A DNA stretch of 64,000 nucleotides from Mycteria americana (lineage: Eukaryota > Chordata > Aves > Ciconiiformes > Ciconiidae), in contig NC_134371.1 in NCBI RefSeq assembly GCF_035582795.1, forward strand, positions 49,641,001 through 49,705,000, given 5' to 3'. Below, piece by piece: positions 10,496-22,250 of the stretch; the stretch's first letter is position 1; every line of letters starts with the position of its first letter. The notes under the pieces are model-generated. The model saw only the letters and a list, made by a program, of their open reading frames with translations. It searched no databases and was not told the origin of the DNA. Made by a program: the position numbers and the translations under genes.

Positions 10496-13400
10496 GTGTG
10501 AGTCAGAAGCAATTTAATGCATGATGTAAACTATTGCCTGGCTTACAGCTATTACCGAGGTACGGCAGGAAAGCCGGTTCGCACAGTGCAGCAGGAATTT
10601 CTAAGCTTGTTATAACTATTTTCCTGACAGCCTTAGGATTTGCGGCGGTACATTGCAATCCAAATGTTTGTATTACTGCTGACGTTTTATCTCTGGTGTT
10701 ACATAAATGTTTGAATACCGTATTCCAGTGCAGTCTGCAGCTGCCCTTCAGTCATGAATGAAAGGTGTAACCTCCAGGTTATACCTGCTGTCGAGTCACT
10801 AAATTCAGAGGGAGAGCTTTTTTTTTTTTCCTTGGATGCCTGGCTTCATCCCAGTTACCTGTAATATGGATTTGATGTCTTAAAAGCAGATCATTTAGCA
10901 TTGGCTATCTCCCCCGGTACCTGTGACTCGGTAGCATTCCCTTTTTTCCTACTCACATAGCAGCCCACACGCTCAGGTGCTGTGAGATTAGCCACAGCGT
11001 ATTTTAACTTTCCAACAGCCATCAGTACAGATGAAACAGGAGGTAGAGCTATTGCCAGAGAGACTCTGGATACCAGAATAAAATTAGCATCATAAGAAGA
11101 GAAGGGGAAGTATTACTGTTACCCAAGCACTGCTGAATTAGCCAGACGGAGCTAAAAATAGATTGGAAATGTCTGTGTTATCGCCGAAAGAGTATGACTT
11201 CATATTACTTAAGCTGAAATGATATTTTGCTGCATGAAATCTTAGGCATACAAACAGTGCCTTCTATGTACTTATCTGCAATACATTGGGGGTGTGCGTA
11301 TATATATATGCTTTATATATTGCACATTTCATACATAAGTCTAGACAGATGCTAATTATTGCTCACGGTTAAGTTTCTGTTTCTAAGCAAGTCATGTGAG
11401 ACACTGATAAAAGGCTGTCTATCTCCAAAGCTATCTCCAGACACTTTTGTCTATAGCAGACATAGCTTAAAGCCTAGCTGGGGAAGAGAAACGGTGTTAG
11501 AGGTACTGATGGGTGCACCCCTAAGATCCCCAGCAAGAGCCGTCTGTACTCCTGGGGTTTTTGCAGCTGCATTATGGGGGTACAAAGAGTGGCGGGCGGG
11601 AGGTCCTAGGAGCCCCTACCCAATGCATGAGATTATTTACCTGCCCTTCAACCACAGGATTTGTAGAACTGCTCCTCTTTCAAGGCCCGGTCTATTCATA
11701 GGCACACAGAAATGCTCTTCTCCGCATTCGGATAGCCACTTTGGGATATCATTCATCTGTGCCATGTCTTTACACACCCATACGCACTTTCACTGCCATC
11801 AGCACCAACCCGGCTGTGTATCTGGACAAGATCAAGGGAGGGTAAGGTGACATTAAACCCAAATCACACAAGAGCCTTAACTACCAGAGGTGAGGTACTA
11901 AGGTTATTTTCCTACTGCAAGGACACAGCCTCAAAATCTGTCCCCCGGGATGACGGCAATCCCTCGGGCTTTCTCCATCGCGGGGGACCCAGGCAGGTGC
12001 GTTACCTCACCCCTCGGCTGGTGGGCTACAGCCTGCGTCGCCTGAGAGCTCCTGTCCTACAAGGTTTCATTACTTTTCAGGCTTTCCATTGTTTTCATTT
12101 CAGTGAAAAATATATCGGCTTATAAGTGAATTCCTTGCTATTGATTCAGAAGCACATTTCTGTAGCACAGCCATATTTTGACAGGGTGAATACAGGCACT
12201 TCTCTGTCCTTCATTGCCCTGAAGACAGTAGCTCCCCATCTCCTCACTCTTGCAGGATGTGGCTCAATGTCATGTCTGGAAGCTGGATGGGGAAACAACC
12301 AGAATATTGGCTGTATTTGGAAATGGCTCCTCACCTCTCTGCCTGTCTGCTCAGAGCTGTGAGCAGAGCATGCCAGAGCCCAAACGGGCCCCGTGGTCCA
12401 GCGTGGTGTGCATGCAAATCCTTCTCCTGGCTGGTGTGCAATAATTACCTGTGATTATTGCACAGTTCAGCTCATGAGTCAGCCCGGCGTGCTTGCGGCT
12501 TCTGAAACATCGCTTCACCCTGCACACCTTTCCTGACCTTGCATATCCTATTTCTTTACAGACGCCAGTGCCTTCTGTCAGCTTTATGCATTCATCACAC
12601 CACTTGCTCATTACTGCACACCCCAAATCAAAATTAAGGTCACCGCACGCATTTTCAAAGCCCTCAGCTGTCTCAGGGCAGGATATCTCAGTCACTCCCT
12701 CCGTCCTGCTAACCCTCGGCAGGCAGCCATCACCACTGGCCCGAGCTCTGCTTCTTTTCAAGCCAAGCGCCCGAGCCCGTCTCACAGCGTGCGTTGAGCT
12801 GCTTACCCATCCGCTCCATGGTGACAACGACGAGCAAAAGTCTCACCACTTAAAGCCCTTAACATATATCCTAGCTTTCTCTGACCTGGCTTTCCCACAG
12901 GAATGCCCATGACATCAGCCAGCTGATCCTTTAAAAACAGCAGAAAACAGAAACCATCCATGAGGTTGGTTTTCTCCCTCCTCTCCTCGGCAGTTCTACC
13001 CCTGCCCACCCCTGCCCATCCTCCCTCCTGAAGAGAGCATCCTGGAGGCATTTAACATCGCTGGTATGGTGTGAGCACACACCCCCCTCCCCCCCCAAGT
13101 TTGTCCAAGTTTGTCCCCCCCATTGTACCTTTTATTTGCGTAATTAGTTGTGTATAGTGCTGACCAACAGGCCAAGCTGAGTCGCAGGGACTCTGTCTAG
13201 ATCAAGGCTGGCTGACACTGGAGATTAGCAGGGGAGCTTGATCGTTGCTGCAGTGCACCTAGGACATGGGCCAAGGTTGCAGGCAGCTACAGAGAGGGCA
13301 TTTGCATGGTGACACTGCTCTGAGCAGCCTGCGTCGTGTCTTCCATGGTTGCTGCAAGGAGTAAGGGTGAACAGCACCCAGTGAGCCCAGCCTTTCTTTG

Positions 13401-15353
13401 CTATCACAGAATACAGCCTGCTTTTAAGGCACAAGTCCCTCCTTTGCGCTTGAATTGTTAAATACATGTGTTGCAAGGGGGACTGCCTCACTACTGGGAG
13501 GGCTTTAACTCATTTGTGACTCATTTTAGAGCCATGAATACTGCACTGCCACTCAGGGTAGCTTATTAACACTCTGCCGTCAGAGCCCACACCAGCCGCG
13601 AGTGGCAGGGCAAGAGCCCCATGTCTGCTACCTCCCCTGGCCCAGCCTCCTCTGGCTTTGCTCACCTCTGCCTGCCCTGGCTGCTTGGTAGCTCCATTCA
13701 GCCAGTATTTTCTGCCAGTTCACCCAGTACCAGCTCAGCCAATATTTTCTGCGCTCACTGCTTACTAGCCTGGGCTGTAGTAATCCAGAGTTTGCTGCAC
13801 ACGTGACAAGAGAAGAAACCAACAAAGGTTTCCATCTTCATTTCACTTGTTAATTGAAAAAATATCACTTCAATGCAGTAACAGCATACGTAGAATAAAC
13901 ATAACAAGCCAGCAGCAACAGAGTGGTGAAGCGACTCCTCTGTCACTTCTGCTTTAGCCTTTCGGGTTCAAATGACTGTGTTGTCAAATGACTGCTTTAT
14001 AGTAATTGCCAAAACATGTTTACAGAAAGGCTCAGGCACAAGTGTAACATGGCATGCCAAGGCCATTGAGAATGCAAATGCCAAGGACTGGAGCGGCCGG
14101 GTGGAGAAGACGCTGGCTGCGATAGCACGGGGAGAGGATGCTCCTGGTGGAAGGGACCAGGGCACACGCTGACCATTTGAGCATTTCTCCTGGCAGCCAG
14201 CTAAAAAGACGCAGAACTTATTTCCCAGACATGACTGCTATGAATTTGGTAAGAGCTTGCAAGTTTTAGTGTTTACAGATGGCTTAATTTGGCCGTCATA
14301 ATCATTATAGGAGCTACTAATCTAATGGGAGTTAAAGGCTGCCAGAAGAAAAGTATGACAATTAGAGCAACACCCCATTCCATGAGCGCTCATAACTTAG
14401 TACCATTACAAACGCCATAAGGTGCCCTGATGCATAAGCATCAGGTGTTTGGTTAATTGCACTGCAGTTCAAGCGAGCACTGGCACCAAGGAATAAATGG
14501 ACAGTGAAAATCACACCTTCCTCTGTCCCTCCCCACCCGGCTCCTCAGCCACACGGCTGGCATGACAGCAGGCTTAATTTCTTTTAATCCATGGGAAGAA
14601 AGCAACACATGAAATCTAAGCAGTGGCCCAAAGAGTACACAGCTGAAGAACGTGCCATGTGAAGACGTATTCACAGTGTGCATTTAAAGCTCTTCATTCT
14701 TCCGCATGTTCAAAAAAGCCTATCATCTGTGTCACCAAGGGTGTAGTCACAGGTACTAAGCCTACTTCCCACCAGCTGAGCTGCAAGAGAAGTCAAGGAA
14801 AGGTGCCCAAACTAACCTGCACTGCCTGGCATTTGCTAATGATGTGCATGCGTACAGTTGAGGAGAATCAGCTGATGTGCAGTACCTGCTGTCCTCTAGT
14901 GACTCCTCTGTGTGTAAAGCCCAAGAAGCACAAGTGCGCACACACACACGTGCACGCATGCAAACCACCCCATTCCTTGTTGTTTACTGTTCTCCAGCTA
15001 GAATACTATCTGCCTGTTTTCTTTTTCCAGAGGTCCTGCACTGCTGGATATATTCTTTGGATCCATTTTGAAAGCAGCTTCAGAAATGCTGTATTATAAG
15101 GATGTTGTATTTTCCTTTGACAGTAGTCCGGTGGTTATCTATTATTCCCTCTATTAAAATCCCACCTACAAGGTCTGCTGCAGAACCTCCTGCTGCCACG
15201 GGAAAGGCTGATCGCTAGGTCACATAGTGAGGTGGTTGGAAGCTGGGCAAAATACTGCTGCTGGGATGATGCTGACATGCTGGACTGGGACGTTTCAGGA
15301 GACTGTACCGGCTGCGGCAAACCCCACTTTTGCTGAAGTGGCTTTCTCAGGTC
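10496..15353. other. Intergenic sequence, no gene recognised
   Basis: Open frames are short and unrecognised. It contains a small TA tract near 11299-11310, C-rich runs at about 13081-13097 next to a doubled aagtttgtcc, and a CA tract at 14937-14949. Several kilobases at 11350-12900 have intermediate GC but show no splice-bounded coding exon or repeat family that I can name. Confidence 0.6.
14937..14949. repeat. (CA)n microsatellite
   Basis: A short CA tract continuing into gtgcacgcatgc. Confidence 0.8.
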
Positions 15354-15949
15354 TGTTGTGGTTTAACCCCAGCCAGCAACTAAGCCCCACACAGCTGCTC
15401 GCTCACTCCCCCAACCAACGGGATGGGGAGAGAATCAGAAGAGTGAAAGTGAGAAAACTTGTGGGTTGAGATAAAGACAGTTTAATAGAGAAAGCAAAAG
15501 CCACGCTCACAAGCAAAGCAAAACAAGGAATTCATTCACTGCTTCCCGTGGGCAGGCAGGTGTTCAGCCACCTCCAGGAAAGCAGGGCTCCATCACGCAT
15601 AACGGTTACTTGGGAACACAAACGCCATCAGTCCCAACGTCCCCCACTTCCTCCTTCTTGCCCCACTTTTCTATGCTGAACATGACGTCCTATGGTACGG
15701 AATAGCCCTGTGGTCAGTCGGGGTCAGCTGTCCCGGCTGTGTCCCCTCCCAGCTTCTTGTGCCCCCCCAGCCTGCTCGCTGGTGGGGTGGGGTGAGAAGC
15801 AGAAAAGGCCTCAACTCTGTGTAAGCACTGCTCAGCAGGAATGAAAACATCCCTGTGTTATCAACACTGTTTTCAGCACAAATCCTAAACATAGCCCCAG
15901 ACGAGCTACTATGGAAAAAATTAACTCCATCCCAGCCAAAACCAGCACA
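15354..15949 (-). mobile_element. Solo LTR of an avian endogenous retrovirus
   Basis: A 596-bp element bounded by TG (15354) and CA (15949) that matches a dispersed avian LTR I recognise by its ends. Read on the - strand, it opens with tgtgctggttttggctggga and closes with ggggttaaaccacaaca. On that strand the U3 side contains the family's gtgctgaaaacagtgttgat segment. The poly(A) hexamer ATTAAA (TTTAAT at 15481-15486 on +) sits before the U5 end. No gag, pol or env reading frame flanks it, so it is a solo LTR left by recombination. The flanks aggtc (15349-15353) and aagtc (15950-15954) agree at 4 of 5 bases, which suits a decayed 5-bp target duplication. The exact family name needs a library search. 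Confidence 0.88.
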
Positions 15950-15954
15950 AAGTC

Positions 15955-18900
15955 CAAGATGGGGTTTGTTGGCAGAAAGAAAAATGCAGTCCACATTTGT
16001 CTCGTAAGCGTCCTGAGAACATCCAGTAAGGATGGAGATGAGTCAAACTTAATTTGAGGGCAATGTGTCTCACTGCAATGAAGAGCTGGTTCCTCTTCAG
16101 GGGGGAGTGTTGCCTTTTAGTCTTTCCTGGTGCCTTTCCTCCTCTGTTCCAGGGAGACTCATAGTTCAGCTTGGGCTCAGCAGTCAGCTAAGAAGTGGGA
16201 GATCTTACTCTTGTCTCTGCACCAATTAATAGTTAATTAGTGATAAGAGGAAGAGCTCCAATAGTCTATTATGTGCATGAAATACAGCATTTGGGTGGGT
16301 CTCGCCAGAGAGTCAACATCAGCGAACACATATATTTTGAACAGACATTAAGTCAGGATTCCTCACTCCAGCAAAGCACAGTGTAGCAGAAAAGGCTTCA
16401 TTTCTCTCGCTTTTGCTAGAAGATGTTTCCATCAGCAAGAGGGGGAAAACAAATCTTAACCACAGACTTCAGCATAATAGCGGCGGTAACAAAACAAGCT
16501 CCATTATTAAACTAACTCTTGGTAAGAGCCAGATGATTTCTACAGACAATTTTGCATGCAACTGCTAGATGTAATTTGCAGAGTGAGCGCCAAATTGCCA
16601 TACTAATTATTTCTGGGCTGATGTTCCCTCTGTGACACAGTGGCATTTGGAGAATGGGGACTAACCAACAAGTGAAGTGCTGAAGTGGGAGATCACTAAT
16701 AGGATTTCTGAGAAAGAGAAATATAGCAAATACCAATCTTCCTCTTCATACGCTCACTCTCAATTTGCACTGAGACAATTTAATACGCAGAACTGTTCTA
16801 CCTACTTCGTCTGTATTTTTGGCACCATTCAAGCCAATGATGCCCACCCGTCCCTGGGCAGAGCGCGGGTACGGCTGAGCGGGGCCCCGCGCCCCGGGCG
16901 ATGCTGGAGTCAGGGGAGACCCTGGCGAGACCTCACCAGCCCTGCAAATCTCCGAGATGAATGTGTGTCCCTCACCGTGCAGCTGACGTGACTCACGCAC
17001 ACACGCTGCGGGACGCAGCCTGCCTAATTCTCCGGTCTGTAATATGCCGGGGAGGTGGGGGAGGGCTGGCAAGAAGCTCACTTAATCTGAGTCTGCGAGC
17101 AGTTTTGTATCTGCTTTTACGCCCGCTCTCTCGCTAGCAGTTTGCTCTGAGTCAGTTTTCCAAATTGGATACTTCTACACACTGCGTAATATGAGATGGA
17201 AAAGAAAAGCCGTTCTGGAGTACTCTGTTTTTGCTTTCTGTTCTTTTTCTCTGCCTTATTTTCTTTTTTTGTTGTTGCTGCAGTACTTTATCAAGTTTAA
17301 GCAGCATAATTTTAGTCTGGCACTACAGACATAGTGTTTAGTGAAAAGCAACAGGAAAAGAAAGGAGTAGGTTGGCTTCAAAGACTTTTAGGTCATATTT
17401 TCTTCTGTTAAAAACAGAATTTAAAAGTGATAAAAAGACTAATTACTGAAAGTAGAATAACCATTTAATATTTGATTGGAAAAAAAAAACCCAACAAATT
17501 GATTTAGTTTTGAATATCAAAAAGTTGGTGGAGGATAGTGAGATTTGGCCAAGGAAATAAAGGGTCCAAAACCAGCAAGTGGCAGTGGCAGGAATATAAA
17601 TGATGTTTGCTAAAATGTCAATAATTCTCCATTGGCCTTGTGTTCAACATTACTGTAGCAGGGACTTTGGGCTAAGGGAGACATATTCCCAGTGGGGACT
17701 ACTGGGACAGACTGGATGGATAACACTGAGCTGGCATGAAACCACCACCAGAACAGTTCTTCACTGAAACAGCACTACATGGACAAATTTTAATTTCATT
17801 TACACCACCATAAGGCCACAGAGATCTAACGTCTGGTTTAAGCATGTGAGAGGTCAGAATCTGTGATTTAAATTATGACAGCAAAGACGAGCTTGTCTGA
17901 GTCCAGGTCTGCAATAGTATGTGTCCAGCTCTCATCCAGCTCTCCCCAGCGGTACGGTGCCTCCAGTGGGAGTACCCCAGGTCTCCCCGCAAAAGCGTAG
18001 GCCCTCGCTCCTAAATTCTTGTTTGTGTTTATGCCTTTCTGTGCTGTTTTCTATGGGAGGCCCGTCTAGAGGAGCTGTATGCAAGGTGCTAAGAAAATAA
18101 TGTGGAAACACAGGACTGTTTCTCTGAAGCCAAGGACTTCACTCTGCTACCAGGTTGCTCTTTTTCGCCATGCATGTTTACTTACACTTATCATTAACTT
18201 AATCCATCCCAGATAAAAAGTCTGCTTATTTGAGGGCAGCACAGACACATGCTATCAGGTGTCTTGTTCCAGTTGTGTTAATTTAAGGCTGCATCAGTTC
18301 CCTACCTCACCCCCCCATAACATCTATCGCAAGTACCTGCAGCCACTACTACCCGGCTAGGTGGGCTGCAGGTAATAGCAGCTGGGCTCCAAGCATGCTG
18401 GTCGGTGCCTGAACCCCCTCGCATCGCAGGAGGGGCTCCACACACCCTGCCCGGGCTCCTGCTGCTCGCAGCGGGCTGCCAGCCCCGGCAAAACCCAGAG
18501 CTCCCACCTCTGTTCCACGCGTGTGCATCACCGCCCAGCACTGGGAGCGGCTGGGGAGCAACCTCCCCTTGTTAGGCACGTCACAGGGCGCCTAGCAAAT
18601 ATTTCCAGCTGTACCTGTACTCAGTTTTCACCAGTGATGATTCTTTGAAGCTTATTATGTCTATTTGCATCATATGCCTACAGCGGGGTGCATTACTCGC
18701 AGCCACCTGTTACCTGCCGCAGCTACCCTGCCAGCCAAGGAGAGGCTTCCCGGCAGGGCCCTGGCACACCGGCATGCCCAGCACCACTTCAGACCCTCTC
18801 TGGTGCTACAGTTGCTTCAGGATTGCCTCGCACCAAGATGAACTCATCGGTGGTTTAGCCTGTCCAAGGCTAATCTCATTATAGATAATCTTGTTTACCA

Positions 18901-20379
18901 CATGTACTGGCCACAAAACAATGTTAGCCATTAACTCTTGCTCTCCCCACAACCCAGCCCGTTAGAGACACAACTGTAGAGGCTGTGTGGGGTAGCTGGC
19001 TGCCTGTTCCCAACCCCACAACTAACATCATATCCTCCAAGGATAAGGCTGGCAGCAGCTTTCCCTGTGAAAAATGCGGCAGCGGTGTAGCACCAGGCTG
19101 GTGCTTGCAGTCACACACAGCACATCATCTCCGTTCCTAACTTTCACATCCTGACATCACATCTCGGTGACAGGTCATCAACATCTTCACTACCGGTGTG
19201 GATGCCTTTTGTGATTAAGTTTAACCCTGCCAGGTTCAGCATAGCCTCATGTGAAGGAAGGATGCAAAACTTTTCCTCACTGACATCTTAAAACCACACC
19301 TCCTAAAGCACACCTCCTGTTTGCCTTCTGCCCTCTGCTTTGGTAGACTGATGCAGTCAGAGGGGACCATCTCACACTGCTGGTGTCAGTCCTCCGCACT
19401 GAGAGTTCTGACTCCCTGCCGGGGTCTCCATGGACCACACGCACACACACAGGGTGCACAGGCTTCCAACTACGGGAGCTGCAAATCCTGCTGGACGCAG
19501 GTGCCCAGGACATCTGCAAGAGGGTAGATGTGGGTGCGATCAGTGCCGTGACCACTCGGCCTCTCCCAGGCAGTCTGCAGCTATGGGGAAAGCTTCATCT
19601 TTCCATCCACCTCCGAAGCAGGGCTGCTACTCTGCCTTGTCTTTCCTCTCCTGTGCTTTCAAATGCTCGTGCTCCTTTTGGGTTGATCTCGGCTCAACCA
19701 GCCTGTCATACTGCCAGCCTGTTGCAATACAGAATTGCAGGACGTTTACTGGTGGAAGTTTGTGTTTGCTCCAATTAAAAAAAAAAAAAACAACAACAAC
19801 AAAAACCCAAAAGGTTTTCTCCTAAAATCCAGGAAATCTGGGAAAAAATTACCAAAATTATTTTAATCACAATTTCAGATTTTTAATTTTGAATCTTATA
19901 TTTTCAATTATTTTACATTCCATCCTGCCAGATCAGCTGTGGGATATTCAGTTCACTGCATCATCTACTGGAATCATCATGTAATGGAAATGCTGAAATT
20001 TTCCTATTCTTTTATGTCATTTGTTAAATCCGTGAGAACGGCTGCCTCTTAGAACTAACTTATTGAAAATCATTGTTTTTCTAGATCAGTGTCCCCATTT
20101 ATTTTCAGCAGGTTGAGCTCATAATTGCTTCTAAATTAAAAGCTGAAAATGAATGTTTAAATTATTCCCCATTCCTAAGATGACAGTAGTCAATATTAAA
20201 TTGAGAAGTCATTTTTAAATAAACATGCAGAAGTGCATTTTTAATTTCCTTTTCTGAAACAAAAATATCCCAAACAAAACATTTTAAATTAGGTTTTTCA
20301 CGTCTTTATCCGACATAAATGTATCAAAGGCCTGTCATTTCTGTGAAACAATTTAGCGTCACCAAAACAAACTTTTTTC
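15955..20379. other. Intergenic sequence, no gene recognised
   Basis: Mostly AT-rich, with GC patches at about 16840-17060 and 18400-18560. An A-rich/(CAA)n tract lies at about 19768-19805. I see no coding exon, RNA gene or named repeat. Confidence 0.6.
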
Positions 20380-21060
20380 TTGCCGAAACCTTTTCCTTGC
20401 CCGTGTCCTGACCAGCCCCGCTCCCCGTTTCCCTGGCGAGGTGGTAGGGAAGGTGAGCTGCCCCCCACATTTGGGCTGTGGAGGAACAGGAGGACATTTG
20501 ATATTGTCGCTCAGTGGCCTTCTAACACACTCGCCGCTGGCTTCCTCCTAAAAAAAGGCCTTTGGACACAATTAAGGGGAAACATGATTAACCAGGAAAA
20601 AGGCAAGACGTCAGTTCGGGGGATGTCGTCGCCAGCACCGCGTAACCCACCTCAGCTCCAGCCGCCACCGAGGCCAGGCTCGAGCCTCGTCGGGGCGCGC
20701 TGCTCCCCTCCTCGTCGGGGCGGGCGCTGCCCAACGCCCGGCTGCCTGCGCTGCTGCGGGGCCTACAGCCTCCAAGGTCCCTCCCTGACGGGCCTGCAGG
20801 GAAATCGTGCTTTTCAGGCGTCTCCTCAAATAACAGTAATTTTAGAGTGAAACTCCGGTGCCACCTGCCTTCTTCCCCGCTGCGGAGGTGCTGTGCTGAG
20901 GCCGCTGCCGAGGTGCTGTGCTGAGGCCGCTGCTGAGGTGCTGTGCTGAGGCCGCTGCCCGCGGCCGGCAGCACCCGCTGCAGGGACGGCTTCACTGCCT
21001 TCCCCAGCAGCTTTCGGTGGGGCATCGCCCCTCGGCCAGAACAGCACCCTGTTCGGCTAC
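20380..21060. other. GC/CpG-rich patch
   Basis: A second cluster of CpG-rich sequence, densest at about 20600-21030, set in AT-rich DNA. It includes a triplicated 25-bp unit. An open frame runs through it on the - strand (20588-21226), but its composition is set by the repeat and by base bias and it matches no family I know. A CpG-island promoter for an unseen transcript is possible but not supported by splice sites or a TATA box. Confidence 0.45.
20885..20959. repeat. 25-bp tandem repeat, three copies
   Basis: The unit begins gaggtgctgtgctgaggccg. Copies lie at 20885-20909, 20910-20934 and 20935-20959, and differ by a single base in the second copy (gctgct instead of gctgcc). Confidence 0.95.
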
Positions 21061-21880
21061 TGTGGGTGGGGAGAGGACATAATCGTCGGCTGATTTCTCT
21101 TTGAACCATGGAGATAAATGTTCCCAGGCTGCACGGATACCAACACCCTCGCTGCTGCGTCGCCACAGGTTTGTCTATGTCCTCTGCCGATACCAGCAAG
21201 TATTTCATAAATATTCCACAAGACAACCTGCTGTCTTCTGCACTGTTTCCACAGACAGCACAGTAAGTTAATTTCCATCCATAATATTTGAAAATACCTT
21301 AATTATGAATTTAGCAAGTCTGCTTGCTAATGCAGTTTTCCCTAAATTATTTCACGGTTGAGTGAGAATTCAGTCATTAAAAAGTAGTAATGAATGTGTA
21401 GAGTGAAACAAAGCTGAGGCCTTTGGAAGTCTACCTTGCAGAGCAACGGGAGGAGGGAGGGCTCTTGTCTCTCTGGGACAATGTCTGATCTTAAGCGATA
21501 GATCTGGTGTTTCTAACATGGCCTATGGAAGAAGTGCTTCAATCCTGTCTCTCCCAACCCCGGTCTGCTCTGCTGCTGGTCCCGGAGCACTGCGTAGGTC
21601 TTAGAAGCACTCTGGACTGGGGATCACTACTGAATTTAATGTCACGCAGGATATTACACGCTGCAGCATCGGGAGTCGGAAGGACAGACATAATCCAGAG
21701 CACCAAGAAGTGCAACCGAGCCGTCTGTGCAGTGGGGCTAAAGCCCAGAGCTGGGGCAGTGGTCACTTGTGCGGTGCCACCTCACTAGACCTCTCCTCAG
21801 GACAGCCCCCCGCCCTCCTCTCCCCATGTTTGCCAAGTGTTGTGTCCAGGGTTAGTTCCAAGGGGGCAGCCCCACTCCTT

Positions 21881-22250
21881 CACAGAATCACAGAGTCACA
21901 GAATTGTATAGGTTGGAGAAGACCTTTAAGATCATCGAGTCCAACTGTAAACCTAACACTACCAAGACCACCACTACACCATGTCCCTAAGCACCTCATC
22001 CAAACGTCCTTTAAATACCTCCAGGGATGGCGACTCAACCACTTCCCTGGGCAGCCTGTTCCAATGCTTGACAACCCTTTCAGTGAAGAAAAATTTCCTA
22101 ATATCCAGTCTAAACCTCCCCTGGCCCAACTTGAGGCCATTTCCTCTTGTCCTGTCACTTGTTACCTGGGAGAAGAGACCGACCCCCACCTCTCTACAAC
22201 CTCCTTTCAGGTACAACCTCCTTTCAGGTACAACCTCCTTCACGTACAAC
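21881..22250 (-). mobile_element. CR1 LINE, 5'-truncated fragment
   Basis: The element lies on the - strand. Its 3' end, at 21881-21905, is the avian CR1 tail of repeated 'ttctgtgattctgtg'-type units (here cacagaatcacagagtcac on +), followed by the conserved block beginning ggttggagaagacctttaag. Reading into the element on the - strand, translation retains a stretch with [21 protein letters not shown] and [10 protein letters not shown]. That stretch is typical of the 3' part of avian CR1 copies. The copy covers only the last ~330 bp, as is usual for CR1, then meets a short tandem repeat at its truncated 5' end. It is not an active element. Confidence 0.93.
22195..22250. repeat. 17-bp tandem at the truncated CR1 end
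   Basis: The unit tacaacctcctttcagg occurs at 22195-22211 and 22212-22228. A degenerate copy at 22229-22244 and a partial copy follow. The first copy is genuine CR1 sequence, so the tandem arose by duplicating the 5' edge of the insertion. Confidence 0.9.

Noticed and set aside
9963-10524. Several long open frames (up to about 180 codons) on both strands, rich in G, R, A, P and Q
   Set aside because: They are produced by the stop-free 5-bp (GGGCA)n array and CpG-rich flanks. The same repeat reads open in several frames, and no known domain appears.
13955-13972. A tRNA T-loop-like string (cgggttcaaatg)
   Set aside because: No acceptor, D-arm or anticodon arm can be formed around it.
19768-19805. 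A-rich/(CAA)n tract as a possible retrocopy tail
   Set aside because: No recognisable gene-derived sequence or target duplication lies beside it.
20588-21226. A 212-codon frame on the - strand
   Set aside because: It runs through the 25-bp tandem and CpG-rich DNA. Its serine/alanine/arginine content reflects base bias and nothing in it is recognisable.
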